Position numbers and translations under genes: made by a program. Positions 17,208 through 25,721 of a stretch of DNA of 64,000 nt are shown piece by piece. The notes under the pieces were generated by a model. It was not told the origin of the DNA and did no database searches. It saw only the letters and a list, made by a program, of their open reading frames with translations. The first letter of the stretch is position 1; each line of letters begins with the position of its first letter. The stretch is from Phycisphaerae bacterium. Its GTDB lineage: Bacteria > Chloroflexota > Anaerolineae > 4572-78 > J111. Where the stretch lies: contig JANQQF010000181.1 of the NCBI GenBank assembly GCA_028285035.1, forward strand, positions 124,001 to 188,000. The letters run 5' to 3'.

Positions 17208-18350
17208 TTACTTAGATTTCAAACCGACCATATTATTTGCATAATCAATCAATATCATGTTGAAGAGGGCAGAAATACCTCCAATATTCATCCCTTGTTG
17301 CCCCATCATAAAACGGTTGACTTTACAGATAACCAAAGTGAGGCCTTGCACTGATTTTGGTAGATTGGCAGTATTGATGGTGTACTGATATGCAGCTGAC
17401 TTCTCTGTATTTTCCAAAGACAATGTTATGGCGTCACTAATACACTCACAATCCTCTGAAGAAGATGCCCACCCAGGGCAATCCACTGGATCAGGCCAAC
17501 TTGAGGTGTAAACATATCCATTCGGATCACTTAGAAACACTGGGCCACCACCCGTATCAACCATAGCAATAGGGGATGAAACCGTACCAGGCCACCCAGT
17601 CACTTTGTCACCAATGGTTAATGAGTTAGGAATCAATGACATCCATTCTAAATTAGGTATAATATCCAACATAGTATATCCTGAAGGCTGGGAACGATAG
17701 AGCATCAAATGAGAGCCTTCAGCTACAGCAGGGTTATTCTCATTAGTGATAACGGTCTCAGCTGGAGCATAGTCAAACTCAGCAAAAGGATATTCGGTGT
17801 TGTAAGATAGGGGGCTTTGCATAACCACACCCGAGATTGGTGTATTCCAACCGCTTGCTGACCAAGGTGTGATACAACCTGCCCCAAAGTTAGCAGTACG
17901 GGCACCACCAGTACAAGCATAAAAAACACAATCTTCCAAAGTATAAATTTCACCACTGGCCGTCGGGACCTCAATAGGACCCTTCACCACATTAGCTGGG
18001 CTACCCCAAGGTTCCTTAGCTGTACCTAACACTGTATAGCCAGGTAATCCCTCAATTTCTTCATAATACGGCACAATAAGCATTGAGTTACCTGAGTCAA
18101 CCAATAGGCTGGTTGGCGAACTAGAAGTAGATCCCTTAAATTGAATATTGATAAAAGCATCAAAGTTAGAATTAAGTGACACTGTTGTGAGCGGGATTGC
18201 AATAGAGTCTGAGGTTGGTGCTGCCGCTGGGGCTTGTTGAATTTGGTTGACCTGCTTTTTTATAATTACCTCAACCTGTCCTCTAATCTGCTCCTTATGA
18301 CTATCTGCCTCAATAAAGCTAGCGTGTAATGAATGTTGCGAAAAATTCAT
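17208..18350 (-). CDS. pepsin-like (A1-fold) aspartic protease homologue
   Basis: A 380-residue protein with the bilobal layout of pepsin-family aspartic proteases. The first active-site-like motif is LLVDSGNS (Asp85) and the second is IAMVDTGGG (Asp about 263). The C-terminus NMILIDYANNMVGLKSK matches the closing strand of pepsins (FDRANNRVGLA). Several paired Cys (DCVFYACTGG, DCPGWASSSEDCEC) suggest disulfides, yet no signal peptide is visible; the N-terminus is a Gln/Lys-rich helix followed by an Ala/Pro spacer. Bacterial A1 peptidases are rare. Both Asp are retained, so activity is possible but unproven. AAAGGAG precedes the ATG. It is divergent from the SorC regulator gene. Confidence 0.7.
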   Translation of the reverse strand: MNFSQHSLHASFIEADSHKEQIRGQVEVIIKKQVNQIQQAPAAAPTSDSIAIPLTTVSLNSNFDAFINIQFKGSTSSSPTSLLVDSGNSMLIVPYYEEIEGLPGYTVLGTAKEPWGSPANVVKGPIEVPTASGEIYTLEDCVFYACTGGARTANFGAGCITPWSASGWNTPISGVVMQSPLSYNTEYPFAEFDYAPAETVITNENNPAVAEGSHLMLYRSQPSGYTMLDIIPNLEWMSLIPNSLTIGDKVTGWPGTVSSPIAMVDTGGGPVFLSDPNGYVYTSSWPDPVDCPGWASSSEDCECISDAITLSLENTEKSAAYQYTINTANLPKSVQGLTLVICKVNRFMMGQQGMNIGGISALFNMILIDYANNMVGLKSK

Positions 18351-18497
18351 AATAAATCTCCTTTAGTAAGTAATAAATGATTTTTATTTATCAAAACATC
18401 AATATCGTAATATTAGCACTGTAGCGTCACATTTCCGTTTAAAAAACGTCACAATAACATCACATTCCTAAAAATCTTTGCTCAATTATCCTGTTTT

Positions 18498-18526
18498 TTG
18501 ACAGAGTCATCATTCGATGTTAATAT
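18498..18526 (+). promoter_or_regulatory. promoter of the SorC-type regulator
   Basis: TTGACA (18498-18503), 17 bases, TAATAT (18521-18526). The predicted start is near 18533. On the other side of the divergent region, three TGTGA(C/T)G-like copies (about 18426-18467) face the aspartic-protease gene and may be a regulator site. Confidence 0.75.
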
Positions 18527-18574
18527 TCGGGCAATAGCTCATTTCTCGTGCAAATGCACAAATCGGCGATTGCA

Positions 18575-19531
18575 ATGAATACTAACCATCATCTTCTCTT
18601 AGCTCAAGTGGCCTCGTTATATTACGAGCAAGGCTTAACTCAAACCCAAATTGGCGAAAAGTTAGGGCTTTCGCGGGTTAAGATTTATCGTCTACTCAAA
18701 GAGGCTAAGGAAAAACAGGTGGTTCAGATCAAAATCAGTTGGCCCATTGAGCGAAACCTTGATCTTGAAGCCGCTTTGAAGGGGCAGTTCAAACTCAACA
18801 AAGCCTTTGTTTTGAAGCAGGCTATGCCTGACCGGAACATCACCCTCCTCCCCCAACTCGGGCAATTAGGTGCCCAATATCTGGAAAAAATCCTACAGGA
18901 TAATATGACCTTGGCCATTTGTATGGGGCGTTCAACCTACGAGGTCATTCAAGCCATTAGCCCAGATTTTCAGGCCAATGTGCGGGTGGCCCAAGCGACC
19001 GGAAGTTTGCCGTTTACCATTCAGGAGTTAGACAGTGCCACCTTGGCCCGACGACTAGCCAGAAAGCTAGGGGGCGAGGTGCACTATCTTTCCTCGCCTT
19101 TAATTGCAGATAGTGTCGAAGCGGCTGAGGTGCTACGCAATCAACCCGACATCAAACAGACGTTAACTGCAGCGGGGCAAGCTGATGTGGTTTTGATAGG
19201 CATTGGCAATCTAAACCCAGATATTTCCAATTTTGCAAAAACGGGCTTTATGTCTCCGGAGATTTTGGCCGAGTTGCAGCAAGATGGGGCCATTGGCGAC
19301 ATGGCGGGGCAAATCTTCACCGCCACAGGCGAGACCTATCAAAACGAATTCAATCAACGAATTATCGGCATCACGTTGGATGACCTTCGCCAAATCCCCA
19401 CGGTCATCGCCATCGCCGCAGGCAAGGAAAAAGCACCCGCCATTTTGGGTGGCCTCCACACCCAAGCTATTGATGCGTTATGCACTGATGATCAAACTGC
19501 CCGAGAAATTCTTAGCCTTAATGATAACTAA
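18575..19531 (+). CDS. SorC/DeoR-like sugar-binding transcriptional regulator
   Basis: Regulator with an N-terminal helix-turn-helix (VASLYYEQGLTQTQIGEKLGLSRVKIYRLLKEA) followed by the sugar-phosphate-sensing SorC C-terminal domain (MTLAICMGRSTYEVIQAI, ADVVLIGIGNLNPD, GDMAGQIF, AIAAGKEKAPAILGGLHTQAIDALCTDD). Total length is about 318 residues, normal for the family. Three starts are possible (GTG 18548, ATG 18554, ATG 18575); 18575 matches the usual family N-terminus. It heads the carbohydrate cluster to 25.6 kb and probably controls it in response to a phosphorylated sugar (inference). Confidence 0.9.
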   Translation: MNTNHHLLLAQVASLYYEQGLTQTQIGEKLGLSRVKIYRLLKEAKEKQVVQIKISWPIERNLDLEAALKGQFKLNKAFVLKQAMPDRNITLLPQLGQLGAQYLEKILQDNMTLAICMGRSTYEVIQAISPDFQANVRVAQATGSLPFTIQELDSATLARRLARKLGGEVHYLSSPLIADSVEAAEVLRNQPDIKQTLTAAGQADVVLIGIGNLNPDISNFAKTGFMSPEILAELQQDGAIGDMAGQIFTATGETYQNEFNQRIIGITLDDLRQIPTVIAIAAGKEKAPAILGGLHTQAIDALCTDDQTAREILSLNDN

Positions 19532-19552
19532 ACAGTAATGTAAGGACCTGTT

Positions 19553-19855
19553 ATGATCGAGCACATTGTTTTATTCAAACTTAAGCCCACAATGACAGAG
19601 AGTATGATTCAGTCATTCACCGAGACCCTTCTGTCGATGGCAGGCCAAATTCCTGGGATTGTTGAGATGTCCGCAGGGCAGAACAACAGCCCAGAAGGCT
19701 TAAATCAAGCTTACGACTACGGTATGATTGTCCGTTTTGTCGACGCCGCCGCCCGTGACACCTATCTACCGCACCCCGTTCACCAAAAGATCATCAAAGA
19801 AACGATTGAACCCAATATCGATGGTGTACTCGTTCTCGATTATGAGCATTCATAA
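19553..19855 (+). CDS. Dabb domain (stress-responsive A/B barrel) protein
   Basis: Small 100-residue dimeric alpha/beta-barrel protein. MIEHIVLFKLKP at the N-terminus and the AYDYGMIVRFVDAAARDTYLPHPVHQKII segment are the family hallmarks. Such proteins occur beside sugar or aromatic catabolic genes, but their reaction is mostly unknown. It follows the regulator by 21 bases and is likely in the same operon. Confidence 0.9.
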   Translation: MIEHIVLFKLKPTMTESMIQSFTETLLSMAGQIPGIVEMSAGQNNSPEGLNQAYDYGMIVRFVDAAARDTYLPHPVHQKIIKETIEPNIDGVLVLDYEHS

Positions 19856-19963
19856 TGAACAGCAAAAATGTAGCATAGGCATACGCATACTTGCGTCAGC
19901 ATCCTTGCCTGTGCACGGACAGGCTAGAAGCCTGTGTTACTCTATTCTCAGAGGAGATTACCG

Positions 19964-20995
19964 ATGCAGATGATGAATGTCCCCATCTTCAAAGGGGAAG
20001 GAAAATTGGCATACGAAGATCGTCCTGTACCGCAACCGGACGGAGATCGTGATGTGGTCATTCAGGTCGAAGCCTGCGGCATTTGTGGGACAGACCTCAA
20101 CATTCTAGCCACTCCCCCAGCTCACAAAGCTAACCTCGATATTGTCATCGGACACGAAGCCATTGGCGTGGTGACCGAGATCGGATCGGACGTGTCCACC
20201 CTGAAGCCCGGAGACCGTGTCGCCGTCGCCCCGCGCCTCACCTGTGGCAACTGTGACTACTGCCGCCGAGGCATCGACAATCAGTGCACAAACTACAACA
20301 CCATCGGCACCACCGTCGATGGTGCCTTCGCCCCATATCTCTGTGCCCCAGAAAGTGCCTTGTTTAAAATGAGCGACAGTGTGCCTCGTGATGATGCGGT
20401 CTTTTTTGAGCCGCTGTCCTGCGTGGTTGGCTCTGTAAAACGTGCCCCGATTGAAGCGGGGGCCAATGTTGTGGTGATTGGAGCGGGGCCGATGGGCCTC
20501 CTCTTCGCCCAAACCTATCGGACTCTAGGCGCAGGCAAGGTCATCGTCGTTGATATTGCCCCCTTCCGGCTAGATTTTGCCAAGGAAGTGGGTATTGACG
20601 CCACGATCAATCCCAAGGAGGTTGATCCTGTCGCCGCTGTCAAAGATTTAACCTCGATTGGGGCCGATGTCGTGGTTGACGCCGTCGGTCATCAGGTTGG
20701 TACAGCGGTCGAGATGACCCGCCGAGGGGGGGATATTGTTCTGTTTGGTTTGCGCCCACACAACGAACAAACCATCAATCAATACCGCATCACCCGCTAC
20801 GACCTCACGTTACACGGCACCTTTGTTGGTCTCAACCCATTCCAACAGACCGTCCAGTTGCTGGAAAGCCGTCGCCTCCAGCCCTCCAATTTGATCACCC
20901 ATCGCGTTCCCCTGACAGAGTTAGCGAAGGGGGTAGACATTATGCGTTCTGGTGAGGGTATGAAAGTGATTGTTGAGACACAAGGCAGTAATTAG
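19964..20995 (+). CDS. zinc-dependent medium-chain alcohol/polyol dehydrogenase
   Basis: MDR-family NAD(P)-dependent dehydrogenase, nearest in style to sorbitol or threonine dehydrogenases. Catalytic zinc ligands are in ACGICGTDLN and GHEAIGVV. The structural-zinc lobe has all four Cys (CGNCDYCRRGIDNQC), and the nucleotide-binding motif is GAGPMGLLFAQ. The frame opens at 19934, but AGAGGAG ahead of the ATG at 19964 decides the start, giving 343 residues. In the operon it probably oxidises a sugar acid or polyol. Confidence 0.92.
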   Translation: MQMMNVPIFKGEGKLAYEDRPVPQPDGDRDVVIQVEACGICGTDLNILATPPAHKANLDIVIGHEAIGVVTEIGSDVSTLKPGDRVAVAPRLTCGNCDYCRRGIDNQCTNYNTIGTTVDGAFAPYLCAPESALFKMSDSVPRDDAVFFEPLSCVVGSVKRAPIEAGANVVVIGAGPMGLLFAQTYRTLGAGKVIVVDIAPFRLDFAKEVGIDATINPKEVDPVAAVKDLTSIGADVVVDAVGHQVGTAVEMTRRGGDIVLFGLRPHNEQTINQYRITRYDLTLHGTFVGLNPFQQTVQLLESRRLQPSNLITHRVPLTELAKGVDIMRSGEGMKVIVETQGSN

Positions 20996-21091
20996 TAATT
21001 ACTGATCCTCGTTATCCCAATTGCTTTGAACATAACAACCAAATAAGAATTTATTTATCAAACCTATTAAAAACCAAGGAGCATTATCAAA

Positions 21092-21898
21092 ATGAGCAGT
21101 GACGTCATTGGTAAACAAAGCCAAAAATGTAAAATTGCCGCAGGGTTATTCTGGGCTGACTACGCTGTATTGGGCGCGCAAGTCAAGGAATTGGAAGAAG
21201 CAGGTGTCGATTGGCTACACCTTGAAGTGCGTGATGGTAAATACATGGATTTCGGGATGCCACGTGGTGGCTTTGACATCATCGAAGGTGCCCGTAAGAG
21301 CACCAATATGCCTATTGAGGCCCAATTACAAATGGTTCGCCCCAGCTTTGATGTTTTCCGTCAATTGGCTGACCTAGGTGTTGATCTAATTACCTTGCCG
21401 ATTGAAACCACACAGGAAACGACAATGCAGGCCCTGACCTTCATCAAGGACAAGTTAAACTTGAAAGCTGGGGTTTGGGCTTGGCAAGGTACCCCGATTT
21501 GCTTCTTCGAGCAATACATGTTACCCATCGTTGATGTCATCGAGTACGAATGTCGCGCCATCTTCTGGGAGCGTGAGTCTGGTAAAAGCCCGCACACCAT
21601 GGACCCGATTATGATCGACAACATCAAGCGCATGCACGATATGGTGGTTGAGGCTGGCTTGGAAGGCCAAATCGAAATTATGGAAGACGGCGGTATGAAC
21701 GCTGGCAATGTGGCTGATTTCATTGAAGTCGGCATGACGGTTGGTGAGTTCTCTTCACCGCTCCTCAAAGGGCCAGAAGGTAAATTCCAGCCCGGCACCG
21801 GCCAAATCGAAGCAGCCGTGAAAAAACTGCGGGCCACTATGGACGAAGCTAGCGACAAGTATCGCAATGAGCACGGTTTGATTAGTACACAAGAATAG
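21092..21898 (+). CDS. ribulose-phosphate 3-epimerase-like TIM-barrel protein
   Basis: TIM-barrel protein related to ribulose-phosphate 3-epimerase, 268 residues and longer than the usual 220. The equivalent of the HxDxMDG motif reads WLHLEVRDGKYMDFGMPRGG. The equivalent of the second metal-ligand motif (HLMV) reads IEAQLQMV, so metal ligands differ from classical epimerases. A phosphate-binding-like EDGGMNAGNVADFIEVG follows near the C-terminus. It may use a related substrate rather than ribulose-5-phosphate. AAGGAG precedes the ATG. It lies in the sugar cluster between a dehydrogenase and a Gfo/Idh gene. Confidence 0.8.
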   Translation: MSSDVIGKQSQKCKIAAGLFWADYAVLGAQVKELEEAGVDWLHLEVRDGKYMDFGMPRGGFDIIEGARKSTNMPIEAQLQMVRPSFDVFRQLADLGVDLITLPIETTQETTMQALTFIKDKLNLKAGVWAWQGTPICFFEQYMLPIVDVIEYECRAIFWERESGKSPHTMDPIMIDNIKRMHDMVVEAGLEGQIEIMEDGGMNAGNVADFIEVGMTVGEFSSPLLKGPEGKFQPGTGQIEAAVKKLRATMDEASDKYRNEHGLISTQE

Positions 21899-22178
21899 GT
21901 GAATTTACGATTTTAGATTGACGATTTACGATTAGGGTAGTGATAACTTAAAATCGCCCTCCCCCCAACCCCTCTCCCAAATTGGGAGAGGGACTATAGG
22001 CTAGATGAGGATTAACTTTCAAAGTTCTCTCTAATTGGGAGGAGGTACCTGCGAAGTAGGTGGGGGAGGGTCATTCGATCTCAAAATTGCTAAAAGACTC
22101 CTCATTCTCACCCTATCAATGCCCACACCCATTCGTAAATCCCAAATCGTAAATCGTAAATAACAAAGGGGTTATTAT
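21899..22178. repeat. nested inverted-repeat element between cluster genes
   Basis: A 280-base gap that is almost all repeat. The outer parts are TTTACGATT-type units on the left (21903-21935) and their complement on the right (22131-22160). Inside, CCCTCCCCCC (about 21957) pairs with GGTGGGGGAGGG (about 22060), and a perfect hairpin joins 21970-21980 with 21982-21992. The TTTACGATT unit recurs at 25565 and 52352. It looks like a small non-coding dispersed (MITE-like) element inserted in an operon. Confidence 0.7.
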
Positions 22179-23321
22179 ATGAAAAAACTAAACATCGGAA
22201 TGATCGGCTATGGTGGCATCGGTCGCGTGCACGTGATGGCCTATCGAACCATTCCATTTTTATACGCAATGCCTGCCGACACCGTCAATATCGTTGGGGT
22301 GGCGACCAGCCGAGCGGAAACGGCTAAAAAGGCAGCGGCTGAAATCGGCTGTGATTACTGGATCGCTGATTATAAAGAGCTGCTGACTCGCGAGGACATC
22401 GATGTGGTGGATATCTGCGTGCCGAACAACAAACACGAAGAAATTATCATTGCCGCAGCGGAGGCTGGCAAGCACATTTATTGCGAAAAGCCGCTGTCGA
22501 TGGATGTGGCTGAGGGGCAGCGTATTGTCGCCGCCGTTGAGGCAGCGGGCATCAAAAGCCAAATGACCTTCAACTTTCGCTTCTTCCCCGCAATTATCCG
22601 AGCCAAACAACTGATCGATGAAGGTTTTGTCGGGCGAGTCTTCTCCTTCCGGGGACGCTATTTCCGTTCCAGCTATATCAACTATGACAAACCACTCTCC
22701 TGGCGATTGCGCCGCGAGGTCTCTGGCGGCGGGGCTTTGTTCGACCTCGGTTCCCATATTCTAGATACCCTCTACTACTTGTTAGGTGACTTTGGCTCTG
22801 TCCAGGCCACCCTCGACACCTTAATCAAAGAACGTCCAGTCAAGGCTGGAGCGACTGAGAAAGCCTCCGTTGATGTGGATGACATTGCTCTGCTGCAAAT
22901 GCGGATGTCTGATGGCACCCTGGGCACGGTGGAAATCTCACGGATGGGCACAGGTGTAACCAACGATATGCAGTTCGAAATCTATGGTGATCAGGGTTCA
23001 ATCCGGTTCCGCTCAGAAGATCCCAGTTGGTTGGAAGTCTATAACGTTCGGGATGAGGGGCGGCCCCTTGGTGGGATGCGGGGCTTCCGCAAATTAGAAA
23101 CTGTGCAGCGCTACGACGGAGCCAAATCACCCGATTGGTCTATGAGTCCAAACTTCGTCCGTACCCACGCCGAATGCCAATACCGTTTCTTAAAGGCAGT
23201 CGCCGAGGATATGGCTCCCAGTCCGACCGTTGCCGATGGCTTGAAAGTGCAAGAGATTATGGCCGCCGCCGAGCAATCTTCGGCCTCAGGCAGTTGGGTG
23301 TCCGTGGAAGACGTACGGTAG
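22179..23321 (+). CDS. Gfo/Idh/MocA family oxidoreductase
   Basis: NAD(P)-dependent sugar or inositol-type dehydrogenase, 380 residues. It has the dinucleotide motif GMIGYGGIGRVH at the N-terminus, the CVPNNKHEEIIIAAAEAGKHIYCEKPLSMD segment with the conserved Lys of EKP, and the C-terminal substrate domain with GGGALFDLGSHILDTLYYL (the usual G.D.H.D catalytic pattern). It sits in the SorC cluster with an epimerase-like protein and a ROK kinase, consistent with an unusual sugar or inositol pathway. Confidence 0.93.
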   Translation: MKKLNIGMIGYGGIGRVHVMAYRTIPFLYAMPADTVNIVGVATSRAETAKKAAAEIGCDYWIADYKELLTREDIDVVDICVPNNKHEEIIIAAAEAGKHIYCEKPLSMDVAEGQRIVAAVEAAGIKSQMTFNFRFFPAIIRAKQLIDEGFVGRVFSFRGRYFRSSYINYDKPLSWRLRREVSGGGALFDLGSHILDTLYYLLGDFGSVQATLDTLIKERPVKAGATEKASVDVDDIALLQMRMSDGTLGTVEISRMGTGVTNDMQFEIYGDQGSIRFRSEDPSWLEVYNVRDEGRPLGGMRGFRKLETVQRYDGAKSPDWSMSPNFVRTHAECQYRFLKAVAEDMAPSPTVADGLKVQEIMAAAEQSSASGSWVSVEDVR

Positions 23322-23384
23322 GCGTTTGCAAAAGCCCATTTTCTAGTGTAATAGTTATAGCCAAGGAACGAAACTCGGTCTAGC

Positions 23385-23465
23385 CGGAAGGGTAGAAGAT
23401 TGGAGGGAGGAGACCATTTCCCAACCTTCCACCCTTCCATATCTTCCAACCTTCGAAAACAAAAT
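23385..23465. repeat. purine/pyrimidine-rich inverted repeat
   Basis: A GGAAGGGTAGAAGATTGGAGG stretch is followed by its approximate complement (CAACCTTCC...CTTCCAACC). A related GGTTGAAAGATATGGAAGG sequence occurs at 41224-41242. This is dispersed simple repeat material, not coding. Confidence 0.55.
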
Positions 23466-23507
23466 TTGTTCCCTCCAAACACCACACAATCGAAAGGATA
23501 ATACATT

Positions 23508-24446
23508 ATGAACGACTGGGTTGTCGGGATTGACCTTGGAGCTACCAAGATTGCCTTGGGGTTGGTCGATCCCCAAAACAACGTTGTGGCCCAACGTCGT
23601 ATTTTAACCAACGCTGCCGATGGGCCAGAGTCCGCAGTGGAACGGATGGCGGCAAGTATTGCCGAGTTGGGGGTAGCGTTGCCCGCCGATCAAAAAATTG
23701 CAGCGGTTGGCATCTGTAGCCCCGGCCCGTTGGATCACGACGCTGGGGTCATCATCGATCCACCAAATTTAACCGGCTGGCGCGATGTCCCGCTTCAACA
23801 GATGATGGAGGCCAAACTCAATGTCCCCGTTCGGCTGGAACACGATGCCAAAGCCGCAGCCTTAGGTGAGTTTTATTACGGGGCGGGCCAAGGCGAGCAA
23901 CATATGATTTACGTTGTCGCTGGGACGGGTGTGGGTGCGGCCATCATCATCAATGGCCAACTATATCGCGGAATGCACAACTTTGCCGGCGAGGTCGGCC
24001 ACATCACCATCGACCGCAACGGTGATCCGTGTGGTTCTGGGGTACGCGGCTGTGTGCAGGAGTATATCTGTGGGCCAGGCCTCGCTCGTCATTATGCTCG
24101 CCTAAAAGGAGAGAATCCAGCCTCGACAGATGTCACAGGTGAGCAAGTGGCCGAACTCGCCGAAGCTGGTGATGAGGTTGCGTTACAGGTAATGACCCAG
24201 GCTGGAGAAGCCCTCGGCACGGCGGTCGCCTCAATGGCGATGATCCTGGATATCGAGCTTTATGTGATCGGCGGCAGTGTCGTCAAGGCTGGTGAGCTAC
24301 TGCTCGGCCCAGCCCGCCAGACCGTGCCACACTTCTGCTTCGACTCCGTCGCCGCTACTGTGCGTATCGTTCCCGCCGCCCTCCACGAGAACGGGGCTAT
24401 TTTGGGCTGTGCATGGTTGGCGCGGCAGGCGTTGAGCGGGCGGTAA
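23508..24446 (+). CDS. ROK family sugar kinase
   Basis: ROK-family ATP-dependent hexokinase or N-acetylated sugar kinase, 312 residues. The phosphate-1 motif is GIDLGATKIALGLVD, the central VVAGTGVGAAIIINGQLYRG is followed by the ROK signature FAGEVGHITID, and the zinc-finger-like CGSGVRGCVQEYICG has three of the expected Cys. There is no DNA-binding domain, so it is a kinase and not a repressor. It probably phosphorylates the sugar that the SorC regulator senses. Confidence 0.93.
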   Translation: MNDWVVGIDLGATKIALGLVDPQNNVVAQRRILTNAADGPESAVERMAASIAELGVALPADQKIAAVGICSPGPLDHDAGVIIDPPNLTGWRDVPLQQMMEAKLNVPVRLEHDAKAAALGEFYYGAGQGEQHMIYVVAGTGVGAAIIINGQLYRGMHNFAGEVGHITIDRNGDPCGSGVRGCVQEYICGPGLARHYARLKGENPASTDVTGEQVAELAEAGDEVALQVMTQAGEALGTAVASMAMILDIELYVIGGSVVKAGELLLGPARQTVPHFCFDSVAATVRIVPAALHENGAILGCAWLARQALSGR

Positions 24447-24504
24447 TAATTTGCGCTAAATCCCCAATCCATCGAAAATAGTCCAAATCATTGAGGGATG
24501 AAAT

Positions 24505-25563
24505 GTGATCGACCAATCAAAAGCAGTTCGCAAAGGCGAAGAACTGAACATTGTTGCGCTGGAGGCATATCTCAAAGACAATATCGCTGATCTTGAAGGC
24601 GAGTTGGTCATTGAGCAATTCCCCGGAGGCTACTCAAATCTCACCTATCTACTACGAGTGGGGCAGCGAGAGCTGGTGTTACGTCGCCCTCCGTTTGGCA
24701 CGAAAATCAAATCAGCCCACGATATGAACCGCGAGTACACCATTCTGTCACGATTGCAACCCGTTTATGATAAAGCTCCAAAACCGCTCCTTTATACAGA
24801 TGACGAGTCAATCATTGGCGCAGAATTTTATGTGATGGAGCGCGTGCGTGGGGTTATTTTGCGGTCTGGGATATCGGCAGATATGGCCCCCCAGCCGGAG
24901 CTTATGCGCCAAATTTCCTTGTCGCTGGTCGATGGGCTGGTCGAATTGCACGGCGTCGATTTGGCTGCGGCAGGGCTGGATACCTTTGGCAAGCCGCAGG
25001 GTTATGTCGAACGCCAAATCGGGGGCTGGACCAAGCGCTGGCATAACTCAATGACGGATGATATTCCTCAGATGGATGAGGCGGGCCAATGGCTGGCGGC
25101 CAATATGCCATCTGAAAGTGGGGCATCACTCATCCACAACGACTTCAAGTATGACAACTTTGTCCTTGATTCCGATGATTGGACCCACATTATCGCTGTC
25201 CTTGATTGGGAAATGGCCACCGTGGGCGATCCGCTGATGGACCTCGGCACCTCCCTCAGCTATTGGGTTCAGGCCGATGATCCCCCCGCCATGCACGCCC
25301 TCAATCTCAGCCCCACCTTCCTGCCCGGAAACATCACCCGCAGTGAGTTTGTGGCCCGCTACGCTGAAAAAAGCGGGCGCGATATCGACAACATCAGTTA
25401 CTACTACGCTTACGGGGCCTTCAAGCTCGGCGTGGTTCTTCAGCAACTCTACAAACGCTGGAAACAAGGCCACACCAAAGATCCCCGGTTTGAAGGCTTA
25501 ATCCACGCGGTTAGAGCCTGTGGGGCGATTGCCGCCAAAGCAATTGAAACGGAACAAGTGTAG
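24505..25563 (+). CDS. phosphotransferase (aminoglycoside phosphotransferase/ACAD10-like) family protein
   Basis: Kinase-fold protein of 352 residues resembling the N-terminal phosphotransferase of ACAD10-type proteins. It has the Gly-rich loop FPGGYSNLTYLLRVGQRELVLRRPP, the catalytic-loop-like LIHNDFKYDNFVLD (about residue 212) and the metal-binding DWEMATVGDPLMDLG. GTG start behind GAGGGATG. It may phosphorylate a hydroxyacyl-CoA or another small alcohol. Its link to the upstream sugar cluster rests on position only. Confidence 0.88.
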   Translation: MIDQSKAVRKGEELNIVALEAYLKDNIADLEGELVIEQFPGGYSNLTYLLRVGQRELVLRRPPFGTKIKSAHDMNREYTILSRLQPVYDKAPKPLLYTDDESIIGAEFYVMERVRGVILRSGISADMAPQPELMRQISLSLVDGLVELHGVDLAAAGLDTFGKPQGYVERQIGGWTKRWHNSMTDDIPQMDEAGQWLAANMPSESGASLIHNDFKYDNFVLDSDDWTHIIAVLDWEMATVGDPLMDLGTSLSYWVQADDPPAMHALNLSPTFLPGNITRSEFVARYAEKSGRDIDNISYYYAYGAFKLGVVLQQLYKRWKQGHTKDPRFEGLIHAVRACGAIAAKAIETEQV

Positions 25564-25721
25564 GGATTTACGATTTACGATTTACGAGAAAAACAAGAAA
25601 CTGCGATAACATCTATGTCCTCTGAAAGACTATCCGTCTTCATCTCTACCATCTTCAAAGCCGTCGAGGTTCCCTCTGATGATACAGTTTGGTTCAGGCT
25701 GAGTTGTGGGGACATCCACAA

